Shown: one piece after another, positions 33,991 to 44,716 of the stretch
Numbering within the stretch: position 1 is the first letter of the stretch
How the letters are laid out: every line of letters begins with the position of its first letter
Origin: Topomyia yanbarensis
Taxonomy: Eukaryota > Arthropoda > Insecta > Diptera > Culicidae
Length of the DNA: 64,000 nt
NCBI RefSeq assembly: GCF_030247195.1
Contig: NC_080672.1
Location: forward strand, 362,258,271 to 362,322,270
Reading direction: 5' to 3'
The notes under the pieces: model-generated
What the model saw: the letters and a program-made list of their open reading frames with translations, nothing else
Told to the model about the DNA's origin: nothing
The model's database searches: none
Made by a program: the position numbers and the translations under genes

Positions 33991-35324
33991 TAAAATAGAT
34001 TTACACTGAATACACGCTACAACATTATCAGTTCACTTTTAAAAGTATTGGCTGTTTTTGCTTGTTGAACCGCAGAGTGGTCTTAAGACCACTTTTAGCC
34101 CTTGGGCAATATTGAACAAAGGGGCTCCTGTGATTAAACAGGTATGAGTAGCTGTAGAGCATGGGGATTAAAACATAATCCCGGCATCACGAAGCCCTTT
34201 TTCTATCAAAAAATCTTCGTGCATTCTCCATGATGTGAAACCTTAAACGAATTGCACTACTGTTTATGAATTCTGAAAAACTTTGAGTAGTACAGGTTTC
34301 ACATGCTAAAACTGTATTTCTTAACATCGAAGCTGCCAAACTTTGATAACATTGCTATTTTAGAAGATTATCGTATTGTTTCGCTTAGTACTGTTCTCAA
34401 CTTCTTGATTGTAGACAGTACACTGTTCCTTGTATGATGAAACTGGACTGTAGTCGACTTCCGACTTTCGAAAAAGCCACATTTTTTTCCAATCAACTCT
34501 CCATTTTGCTTACGGATGGTCGAATTTTGCAAAACTCGAAATCAATTGATATTATATTGATTCTAAGCGTGCGAATCGTCTTGAATTTCGCTATTTTCGA
34601 TGCTCGAGTAGGAATACTGATAACGGTCCTTTGAAGTAATGTCCCATTTTGTACGAATAGTTGGTGCGTTATTATTCCGATAGCCGTTTTGTGCGTTCGG
34701 TTATTGTTATAGTTCCGAAAAGAAACAGAAGGCGATCTGGTAAATTTTTAGTATTTACTATCTTTTACAATTTTCTACTTCTGTCTATGTGAGGTTTACA
34801 ATCGAGCTAAGTGAACGACAATTTGCAGCGTCTCGATCTAATGTGCATTGTCCCGATAACAAAGGAAACAAAATGTAATTATTCTTGTCATCATGAGCAA
34901 TGTTGACGAAAAAGCTTTGCTCTGACCCAACGCCGCGTTCAATACGACCGAGTTTTCATCTCATCATCTCCGCAATACAGTATTGATATCATTCAACACG
35001 TTAGCCCAATCCAAACATTTCGTTTGCAGAACAACTTAAGACACGTAGTTGAAAGTGACAACGTTCGAGTTAAGATTACCGTGTATGTAATTTTCTGACT
35101 ATAGAGAGGTAAGGCTACATGACCCATCACCGTGTATCGCAATGTGGAGAGGTAGAATCCGTTACACCTGATATTCGGAGTAACTTCTTTCCTAGTATCC
35201 GTAACGGCATTCCTGTAGTTAGTATGTATGCATATAGTACATATATCAAAGATCCATGGCTCCGTCAATTTACCGCTATGAGCCGTGGTAAAGGTAATTT
35301 AAAAAAATCGAATTAATTGGCACT
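33991..35324. other. Unassigned sequence
   Basis: No repeat partner, coding frame with a domain, or RNA signature seen. Confidence 0.4.
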
Positions 35325-35505
35325 TCAAAGACGGTGGTTGAGTGACAAGCCTGACTATTCCTAAGCTCAGTAGGTCTAAGTTCGTTCCCAGTAATTGTCG
35401 CAATTTTCTTCATGAGAGATGGCCCCGGTGCATGTGATATCTAGGGTTCAGATGGTGGAGTCACCCCGCTGGTGTCGGTGACGAGAAATAAATTTGAATA
35501 ACGAT
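35325..35505 (+). mobile_element. tRNA-derived SINE (Feilai-like)
   Basis: TGGTTGAGTGAC (35,335-35,346) matches the pol III A box TRGYNNARNNG. GTTCGTTCC (35,380-35,388) matches the B box GWTCRANNC except for one base. The spacing is normal for a tRNA-type promoter. The downstream body ends in AATAAATTTGAATAA, resembling the TTGAA tail of the mosquito Feilai SINE. It does not fold as an intact tRNA as far as I can see. The family name is inference. Confidence 0.6.
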
Positions 35506-37160
35506 TTTAGCATTGTTATCAATCGAAAGAATGTTTTCAATACTTTTATTGCTACACGAAGTTCACATAAAATTGAGATCGATGTAGAATTTCAAAATTA
35601 CTCGAACCTATTAATATGAGCGGTATAACTTTATTCGACGCCATTAGTGTAGAAAAAACAGAATATAATGATTTCTATTGTGTGCACGTCGCTGAGGTTC
35701 TCAATTTAACAAGGAAAAACTGTATTTTAAAATTGTCGAATTGCACAGGTGAAAGCGGTGACTTACTGTTGAAATCCGAAGCGGAGCAGCAGGCCGGTAG
35801 GCGGCTGAGAAAGGTGCTCCTCTTTTCGTTGCAAGTAACCAGTGCACGATGAATGCTGCTTCTCACATAGCGTTGGATTTCGGTGACTTGGCGATGAACA
35901 AAGCAGAAGAAGAGTTTGTAGTTCACTTTTCACTCACCTTAATTTAAGCTCAACTAATGTATTTCTAATTCACTTCAATTTTAATACAAATTTTACCGGG
36001 TTGAATTCGCGCACTGAACAATCTAAATAGTGACTTCTACTAGCTGGTAGATTGACGTTTTGAATCAGCTGACGACTAAGAGACCCGACCACGGACGACA
36101 CCCCCTTTTATATGTTTCGACCGGTAGTAGGTTACATATGATGGCTACCAGGGTTTGGACATCGATAAAACAATCGATGAACGATGGAGCCATTGGTAGT
36201 TTGCATGCGCCGCTGAGATATAGGTGGCGCGCTGGTACAATTTTTCATTGTGCACGAAAAAACATTAAAATTGTTTTATTTCGGCAGACAATAATTTTCT
36301 GTTTATGTTACCTCCTAACCCATGGATGTTCATTGCTTCAATCAATCTAATCTTACACCTCAAATGTGAGTGCTACTGTGTTTCTTAGAATACAATCTTT
36401 TGCATGGTTTCATACCCTTCCTAAGTACCCAATCGTTGGCCTTTGCCCAACAAGGTGTATTTATTGAAACTCCCCCTCCTATCAGACAGTTAGTTCATGT
36501 ATAAAATCAGATATAGTTGTGAAATTTTGTTATGTGTTTCTGATCGGGAACGGTGACCACTTGCCTCTAAAGCGAGATCACACACAACTGCCCCCAGCCG
36601 CCCAACACATTTGATCTATTTGAATATCCACGGTATATAACCAAATACACATCTCCCATTGGACCTCTGTGGAAGACAGAGCTACAGGAGACTGTCGATT
36701 TCTGTCCTTTACCCAGTCAATATCTTAGAAGACCAGTGACACGTGATAACAAAGTTAGCCGGAAGGTAAACATTGCAACTGTGCATAGAAGTTAGCTTCA
36801 CATGTAGTGCGAGTGCCGGAAGAGAGACTAGCTAATGTCATGCTCAGCAGAGAACCTGGAAGATATCGTCGACTTCGAGGAAGCGCCCGCATTTACTGGC
36901 TGTCAACAATCGAGAAGGATGCGTGCGCCGCGGACGTTTGAGAAAGGTGGAGAATGGCGCCCGAAGGTCAAATAACCTGGTTATCTAAAATACATTCGAT
37001 CATGATTAGAAGTACCCTGATTGTGTCGCTGTGATGATGGTGAGTTTGTTTGCTAATTTTCAGTGAAATATTTTACTAGTTTCAGAAAAGAAAAGAGAGA
37101 TTGCATTAAAATTGATTTATTGGGCTGGGAAAATGTTGGCAAAAGTATCCAAATAAACAG
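35506..37160. other. Unassigned region with LTR-leader-like marks
   Basis: A 78-codon plus frame (35,616-35,852) has a matching open complement and no domain. TATATAA lies at 36,634-36,640, and TGGCGCCCGAA, a lysine-tRNA primer-binding-site-like string, lies at 36,955-36,965. No paired LTR, gag or pol is seen. Confidence 0.35.
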
Positions 37161-37167
37161 TATTAAA

Positions 37168-38232
37168 GGGAGTACGGAATCAATTTTCATCACTTTCAAA
37201 TTTCTGTGACTGTTTTCCCTTAGGTGTTTTTTTATTAGAATTTTTGGATGGAATCAGTTCAATTGTTTGAATTGTGTAAGTTTCACTAGCAATAGAGGAA
37301 CCGCTGCGACAACCAATTCGGAAGAACATCAGCGGCGTAAACACAATTTAAGGCACGCACCGAAATAATCCGAATTTCTTTCGCCGTGCCATTGACAAAA
37401 AGCTGGGAATGGTAGAATATACGGTGATAAGTCATGTTTTGAAACGGTACAACGAACGTTTGGCAGTTGATTGGAAGGAAAAAAGTGTCCAAAATGGATC
37501 CCCGTATAGTGTGAAGGATCACCAGCGGGAATTCGAAGCTTTCAAGGCAAATCCTAATAGTTTAGTTTGGGGCATTGCGAAAAACCTGCAAAACTTTTGT
37601 GCAAGATGTGAAGTAATACACATGTACAAAGTCCAAAAGGCCCCGAATCGCGATTATCGGCAGAATAGAGTGGGAAAAGTAAGTGCGCGGAAGCTTTACA
37701 CTCAGCGATTGACGAAACCGCATAGTCTCGTCATGGATTATGAGACTTATGTGAAAGCAGATTTCCGTCAGCTTCATGGGCTCCTTTTCTTCCCTGCTTG
37801 CCATAAGTTCCACGTTCCCGAGAAATTTAGAAAGCTCAGGATGTCTAAGTTTGCCAAACATACATTGGCCATTGGTAATGTGGAAAGTGGAACACATCGG
37901 TCGTGACAACCGGAACGGTGAATGGGAAGGTGTACTTGAAAGAAGGACTCCAAAGGCGACTACTTACTCTTCTATTTATCTCACAATGGCCCTAGGTTTT
38001 TCTGGCAGGATTTAACCCCTTTAGCATTACTCGAAAGATGTTCTGGCGAAGCACAAGGCTAAGGAGATCAATTTCGTGCCACAGGATCTTAATCTCCCGA
38101 ACGCTTCTCAATTGCGGCCAATTGAAAAAATAGTGGTCCACTATAAAGCGGGTATTTCGGAAGCATTCGATGGAAGTAAAATTGATATCTGCTTGTTGAG
38201 GAAAAAATGGATTTCCACGCAAAAATAAGTAG
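37168..38232 (+). pseudogene. ITmD37E (DD37E mariner-like) transposase pseudogene
   Basis: The N-terminal part reads KKLGMVEYTVISHVLKRYNE, a helix-turn-helix. The longest intact piece is 165 codons from 37,409, containing YKVQKAPNRDYRQNRVGK, ARKLYTQRLTKPH, and VMDYETYVKADFRQLHG with the first catalytic Asp. After the frame breaks near 37,900, VVTTGTVNGKVYLKE follows, then FWQDL with the second Asp (codon at 38,009), then LRPIEK with the Glu (38,124). The D-to-E interval is 112 bp, that is 37 codons plus one base, matching DD37E with a frameshift. It ends LLRKKWISTQK. Stops precede the HTH. GGGAGTACGGAATCAA at 37,169 may be the left TIR; the right end is unclear. Only the broken state is described. 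Confidence 0.9.
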
Positions 38233-38325
38233 GTCCAAAAGTTGTACAAAGGCAAATGAGCAGTGTTAATAGAAAATACGTATGGCTATGTCTGTTCGGA
38301 TTGGGAAGAATACTCGTCCTGATAG

Positions 38326-39102
38326 CTCTGCCTCATGCCTAGACGGGAGGGTCGTAGCGTAGTATGTTGGAACTTAGCTATCGATGCCTCATGGCGTGGC
38401 AGAGGAGTGAAAGGGTGAGCATCCAAGTCAGTCTCACACGGCATGTTAAGGGTGAGCATAAAAGTCAGCCTCACAGGTTAGTAGAGGCTAGCACAAAAGT
38501 CAGCCTAGCAAGGAATGAAAAAGGTGAGCACACAAGTCAGCCTCGCATGGTATGTCAGAAGTGGGGCCTAAGAAAAATGTCCCACATGGGATACCAGGGG
38601 GAGTGACAAAGGTACAATAGAGTGGCACGATTGAGAGTGAATCAGGTGATAGGGTGAGCACCCAAGTCAGCCTCACATGGTATGGGTGGGGCGAGCACAA
38701 AAGTAAGCCTAGCAAGGAACGAGTAAGGTGAGCACACAAGTCAGCCTCGCATGGAACGTAAAAGGTGAGCACAAAAGTCAGCCTCATGTGGGAGTGTTTG
38801 TGAGTGAATCAAAGTGCGATTGAGAGAGCACCCAAGTAAGCCTCATACAGGATGTATGAACGCGTGAGTGAGAGTGAATGAGTACATTTAGTACAGCCAT
38901 CCCCCCACAAGTAATACCGAGAGGTAGTTCCTGAGAGGAATGATGGCGGAGCCCAATGGAGTTTAGTCGGTATTAATGGCTGGTCACCATTCGAGTCCGA
39001 CACGCCCCCAGTGCACCCCGTGTGGTAGATTGGACCCTACCAATAGCACGTGTACTGGGCTAGGACATAAAGGTCTTCTCCATTGTAAAAAAAAAAAAAA
39101 CG
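38326..39102 (+). mobile_element. 5'-truncated LINE 3' end with poly(A) and target duplication
   Basis: CGTCCTGATAGC occurs directly before (38,314-38,325) and directly after (39,103-39,114) this block. The block ends in a poly(A) of 14 bases (39,087-39,100). Together these mark target-primed reverse transcription. Only 3' UTR-like sequence is present. Its first two thirds is a tandem array of GTGAGCACAAAAGTCAGCCTC-type units; the last 250 bp is unique and GC-richer. The 80-codon frame over the array reads as repeated GEHKSQP-like peptides and is not a real product. The 12-bp perfect target duplication suggests a young insertion. The clade cannot be told from the 3' UTR. Confidence 0.9.
38415..38850 (+). 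repeat. Hairpin tandem array in the LINE 3' end
   Basis: About nine units start near 38,415, 38,452, 38,489, 38,524, 38,655, 38,691, 38,727, 38,764 and 38,826. Each has a 5-bp stem sequence, a CACAAAAGTCAGC-like loop, and the stem complement. The order of variants repeats with an offset of about 200-240 bp, so a higher-order duplication occurred. Confidence 0.8.
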
Positions 39103-39114
39103 CGTCCTGATAGC

Positions 39115-39894
39115 ACCTTACACGCAGCTTCAAAGCTGTAATATATTATATTAAGTTTCATTTGGTTTAGAATATAGGTTATGCTTACATTTTCGTTTTC
39201 TTCTTCAGAGTTTAACCGCAACAAACTCCTTTTTTTATCTGTGTTCGTAGTGTCCTAGGTTTTATAAATTCATTAGGTTTAAGCTGGATTCTATTGAAGA
39301 GAACTTACCCTTCTTGCAAATCTGTGATAATTAGCCGGAACTAGTCAATTAGCCGTACTATTAGCTTTAGTTTCTACAAAAGGTAATATATAACAGTTCA
39401 CAGTACAGCTTTAGGAAATTCTTATTAATTTATAATTACCTCGTTCTGTTACAAATTCACTGTAATTGACTAGAATTTAAGCAACTATAATAAAGGTTTA
39501 ACCACGACTGCTAACGGATTTTAATATTGAAACAGTGCAATGACGAGCAACTTACGGATTGATCACGTTGTGTCTATGCTCCATCTGACAGTTCAGCCCA
39601 CGAGGGTATATTCTGACGTTTGCGCAACTGACATTTATGCTCGCTCGAATTGACAGCTGCGGGTGGTTCTGAACTGAACTCATCTGTCTGTTGAACGAAT
39701 CTGCCCTGTGGTTTCGTAACAATGTCTATGAAATTGCATAAGCATTAGAGTAACAGGAAAAAATGACCCCTATCGGCCCATGCCTGAGTCGATTCCTAGT
39801 ATCAGCAGGAGTACTTGATCCAAATTTGAAGCAAATCGGAGAAGTCTAGCTACCGGACCAACCTACCTGAAGTTTGTATGGGTTTTTTCGACAA
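39115..39894. other. Unassigned sequence
   Basis: No repeat partner or coding frame with support. Confidence 0.4.
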
Positions 39895-40750
39895 TTTACA
39901 TAGAGAAAACCCACTAGCTCGCATTTTCGCTACTATGTGGCACTGTATGCATCGTATTATCACTGTAAGTGAAAATAAGAGATAATTTAACTGCCTACAA
40001 CTTTGTCGAAGACTGCTAGTGAATCCGGCTTTCTTAAACTTTTAACGAAGTGATGTCTCAGTCAGTTTTGCATGGGGCCTAGCAGTGTATGATTGTGTAT
40101 CAGTACTTAATTCGCACGAACCAAACATTTTTGTTAAATAATGGTTAGGTTTAGGTCAATAGTATGTTCAGAAGATTTACAGTAAGTAATACGAATCAGG
40201 TTTTGGTTAGAAAATGTTAGTTCCACATTTTACCACATAGAGGGCGCCAACACTAAATTTTCAATGGAAAGAGATAGAGATTAGGCATCTTCCACAAAGT
40301 TGTAGAACAAACTCTTCTAAATAATTTTTCCGAACATCTCGATATTCTATCTCACTTCTAAAAAAGTTAGTGTTGGCGCCTTCTATACGGTCACAGGTGG
40401 AACTAAAATTTTCTAACCAAAACGTGACTCGTTTTATGTACTATAATTCACATACACTTACTATTCTGATAAATCTAAACATTAACTCACAAAAATGCAT
40501 AGTTGGTGGGAATCAAGTACGATACACAACCATGTACTGCTAGGCCCCATGCAAAACTGACTCAGACATCACTTTGTTAAAAGTTTAATAACTTCTTTTA
40601 ACAAAGCCGTATTCACTAGCAGTCTTCGACAAAGTTGTAGGCAGTTAAATTATCTTTCTTATTTTCACTTACAGTTATAATACAATGCATACAGTGCCAC
40701 CTGGCGACGAAACACCACTCCATGGTGTTTTTCCCGTTATGTCAGGATGA
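39895..40750. repeat. 0.85-kb foldback palindrome
   Basis: Arms of about 400 bp meet near 40,310. Matching inverted pairs include GTGGCACTGTATGCATCGTA with its counterpart at 40,680-40,703, ACTGCCTACAACTTTGTCGA with 40,626-40,645, GTTTTGCATGGGGCCTAGCA with 40,541-40,560, and GGCGCCAACACTAA with 40,367-40,380. The arms have diverged by scattered substitutions, so it is older than the 501-709 and 3219-3586 hairpins. Non-coding. Confidence 0.85.
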
Positions 40751-41102
40751 CTAATTCGAACTAAACAGCTCGGAACGACCGCGTTGCTTCTGGAAAAAAA
40801 CAGCAGATGTTTTTAAATACACTCTTTCACGTAAATTTTCTGGATGATGGTCCTTATTGCAATGAACATGTCACTTTTTAAACCACACGTACAGATAGCC
40901 TGCCAAACTAGATATTTCTTATCGAATTTCGACAGTTTTATTGGCTTGAAAGAGTCAGCCACCAAATACTGTGAATGCCATGATGATTTCGATCATAGTA
41001 GTCAACTAACTATTTTACCAGAAGATAGCACCAACATACAGATTAGTTCTTCTGCAAGCTATCCCAACACCGCGTATCAACGCTGCACCCGTACAATCAA
41101 TC

Positions 41103-41129
41103 CGTCTGTCTGTCTGACTGACTGACTGA
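41103..41129. repeat. Tetranucleotide microsatellite
   Basis: A run of GTCT units passes into GACT units. Confidence 0.85.
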
Positions 41130-43928
41130 CGATGACATACATATTAAAGCTAGGTCATACGGCCAGCAGCAACGACGACGACAACAACGGCGTCGGTGTA
41201 AACAGGGTCTGATGATGTACATAAAGGGTAACGGACATAGAGCCAGCGGTTGAAACTTGAGACGAATAGTGCCACTTTTGCTCATAATCGCATGTTCTGT
41301 TCCGTTTGCCTTTTTTGTCTCTTTCAAGCTCTCTCTCTATCTTCCCATTATGATAATGTGTTGTTTTTTGCGCGTTGATACAATTAACTACCTATTTGTA
41401 TACAGTGTACGGTCTCATACACCCGCAAACGGGTTGCCAATATACCCCCTCATAAGTGTATTGTTTTTTGTACTTTCCTAGCTAGACCCGTGTCACAACT
41501 AGTAGCAATGTAGATGACATGAGAGTGCCGTTAATATATAGATATCAGAGGTTATTTGAACTGGTGGAGGTGAGTTATCTGTTGATTTAACACAATAACT
41601 AACTAAACTGTGGTTTGTGTGATTGAATTTCAATTGATGTATTATCTTTTCTCAGATGACTCTGCTGAATAATCCTGAAAAAATACGATCACAGCTCGTA
41701 GGAATGTTTCAGCTGTGCATCTCGAAAGAAGCGCAATTCTTCAGTTCAGGAGCGCATTGAAAATGTCAATTTCTTTTTGCGTTATTATTACCATTTTTTT
41801 ACAGTGTAGTCTTACAGCCGGATTTCGAAATGATAAAACCGCTACAGTGCACATTCGTTATCAATTGAAGAACAAAATGTTTCTGTCTCTCTTTTTCACT
41901 TTGGAAGCATAGTGGCAAAGCTGACAATGACGGATTGCACCTTGAATTTAGCATGACGCTACTTATCAGCTCAATTGATCATCATTTTTTATTAGTGTTA
42001 AATAATAATAGGGTTCGTTTCGTCTGAGTTTTTTTTTTGGCGGATGGTAAAATATTATGCTCAATGTTCGAATCATACTGTAGTTTACGAAGATCCGAAG
42101 TTGGCGATTTACTTTACAGTCTCCAAACAAAGGCTAATAACTGATCGTGAAATCAGTCGCGGAAACACCACCAATCAAACAAATTAAGCCTGCTATGACC
42201 TTCACTTGCCTTCGCTAACTGACAGGTTCGAGATACATGATCAACGACGTTCCGAGTGATTTCCAGTTTTTTTTGAGAGAGGCTCGTGAATTATATAGTT
42301 CTTTACGCGCGCCCCTCTTGTTGAGATATTGAACTCGACATACGAGGAGGATGGTTAGTATGGTCAGAAAACAAGTTAAAATCTAGTAAACATGTTTAAA
42401 GTTTACAACTTGTTCATGTTATTTATATGGACTAAACACATGTATGAGCATAATATTAATACTACATCCCGCCGATGAACATGATCGCACTCACTGTATT
42501 CACACCTTCAGCTTAGTATCTGAGGTAGTACCTACTGTGTGCGTTCCATTTTTTTCTTATTCCGTTTTGACAACCACCCTAATCCGCACACCCAGTGACG
42601 GGCAGGCACTGAAAACATTGTTGTTCATATCGGTAAATCAATAAGCTTGAACTTGACCTTGCAGAGCTGGCAATCCACATCGGAGTCGTACATAGGTACT
42701 TACTTGCTGGTAGCAGACGGCAGCGAAAAGGGTGCGATTAAATCACTCAGCGACAATCGAAAACTGACTGCACACCACCAATGCAAGGTGTGTTTGTGGC
42801 CTTGGTCAGCTTTTGCTGCACCGCAAATTTTGTTTACTACAACACAGTGTGGAATTCGTTCCCTTGATAATGATTGGTAGCTAGAAAATGCGCTGCCTAC
42901 TTCGGTAGACAAAAATTGATCCCGGACTTTAACAATTTGCATCAGATAGTGTCATTTTAATTTTGAAACTGATATTAAATCGTGAACGTCATATAATCTA
43001 GTGTTATTCAACTCCAGAACACAAAAAAATGTCACGAACGACAACACTGTCCATAAATTATCACTTTAGGAAGTGGCGCATCCCATTCAAGATGACAATC
43101 ATCAATTGAGTTCTTGTCACTGCCAACTACAACGTACGTATATGGGGAGAAGAAATGTCATTCTACATTCTACGTCGGAGGCCTTCCCGAATGATTCCAC
43201 ACGTCCGAGTTTCTTAAGACAATAATTGGTTTTATTGGTTCTCGTCGCGACAGACGTCACTTGATTTCAATCATACACTCCAGCGTTGGAATGTTGCGGA
43301 ATGGGAACATAAACATATTGAAAAGGTCGCCAATAAATTATGGTCCACCGTTGCGTTGGAAGAGGATTTTTTGTTGCTGTAGGTAGATAGGTTGGTACAT
43401 ATGAATAAAACTTGATCATTACTCTTGGCCTGGTTGACGCCCTACCGCAGAGCGTACAGAATAATGAAGATGAAAATAAAGTTTGAGTGATTGTTTCCCT
43501 CGGCGACCTTAAAACGGTGTGATGTGACATTCAACTTTCGGCTTTGGTTTTGAATTTTAAAAGAACATTTACTTGAGTGGGTTTGGTCAGCAAATAAAAG
43601 ATCATGCATAAATTGCGGTTGGCTAAAGCCTATTGGTGACTCTCGTGGAGGAGCGGGGGTATGTGCCCTTCTATTCAGCCAAAAAAAACGTTTTAGTTTA
43701 TTTTTCACACCTACGATGTGTTCGTGGATTCTTGGAATATTCTTGGAATATTATTTCATTTTATTTAGCACTTTAATAAACCACGACAAAAGAAATTTGA
43801 CTGGGTTGAACTAAATATCGAAACAAAAATGATTTGCAAATTTTCGCCAAAAGATTATCCCTATTAGCATTTCACTTCGACGGACAGCGGCTCCGCTTCT
43901 TTTAGTGACCAAGCCGGTTCACAAGATA

Positions 43929-43948
43929 CTGATGAGACGATGTCGAAA
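43929..43948 (+). other. Hammerhead-ribozyme-like core string
   Basis: CTGATGA, a 3-bp stem GAC/GTC with a GAT loop, then GAAA: the exact order of a hammerhead catalytic core. No convincing stem I or stem III with a UH cleavage site is visible, so a functional ribozyme is not claimed. Confidence 0.25.
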
Positions 43949-44716
43949 CGCAAACCAAATTTTGGTAATTATATTGTAATGGAAACGGCACTGTTATTAA
44001 GCTGAACTGAACCGTGGAGAACTAAAATTTGTAAGTTTTCGACACATACAGTGTACGCAGTATACTACGGCACGTAGATATCCTTTTCATTATCAGAATC
44101 ATTTGGTACAGCTCCTGTAACCAATCAGCATTATAACGTAGCCTAATATCTGCCTTATATCTACATATAGGGCAGTCTTAAAGAGCCGTTAAGCCCTATA
44201 CACCAATATAATCCTGGTATTATGCCAGAAAATGCGAAATATTGTGCTATTACTGTGCAGAGATTGACTGCCTACTTTTGCGGTACTAATGCTATTATAT
44301 AGCACCAGCGTACAAATGTCAAATTTGAAAGCCTGATGTTAGCACTACTCATGCTATTAGAAAGCTTCAATTGACTGTCATTTTCCGCAATGGTTTTGAA
44401 ACTATTATGTTTCCTTTCGGTATGATGAACAAAAAGGAAAATGCTAAAATAAATGTCTCGGGAATACCAACTTATTATTGGTACCGTAATTCCGGTACTG
44501 AACAAAAGCCAGCACCGGGTATTTTCGGTACCATACAAACATTTTTATGAAAAACAGGTGCAACCCTATAGAGGCCCATTACAAAATATCAGTATGCAAG
44601 TTGGCTTCTACGCCTTTGTGAGGGAATGAGGCGGTGTCATCATCATAATATTTCTAGTTAAGGTAAACATTACTAACTCCCGTTGCACTCAACGGAATGT
44701 TTTGAATCCTACACTA

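Larger units (their letters stand above)
40751..44440. other. Unassigned region
   Basis: Several small frames (93 codons at 40,844-41,125; 66-88 codons elsewhere) lack domains. A 49-codon frame starting at 41,763 has a signal-peptide-like start (MSISFCVIITIFLQCSLTAG) but no further support. A short direct duplication of ATTCTTGGAAT lies at 43,728-43,751. Confidence 0.4.

Noticed and set aside
38364..38606. 80-codon frame with repeated GEHKSQP-like peptide
   Set aside because: It is the translation of the non-coding hairpin array in a LINE 3' UTR.
38415..38850. CRISPR-like array
   Set aside because: Units are irregularly spaced, spacers are themselves related, there is a poly(A) and target duplication around it, and the genome is eukaryotic.
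38985..39000. tRNA B-box-like ATTCGAGTCCGAC
   Set aside because: No A box at the right distance and it lies inside the LINE 3' end.
41715..41912. Small secreted peptide gene (signal-peptide-like MSISFCVIITIFLQCSLTAG)
   Set aside because: Only a hydrophobic start is visible; no mature-peptide pattern, no polyadenylation or splice context. Kept as a note under the regional entry.
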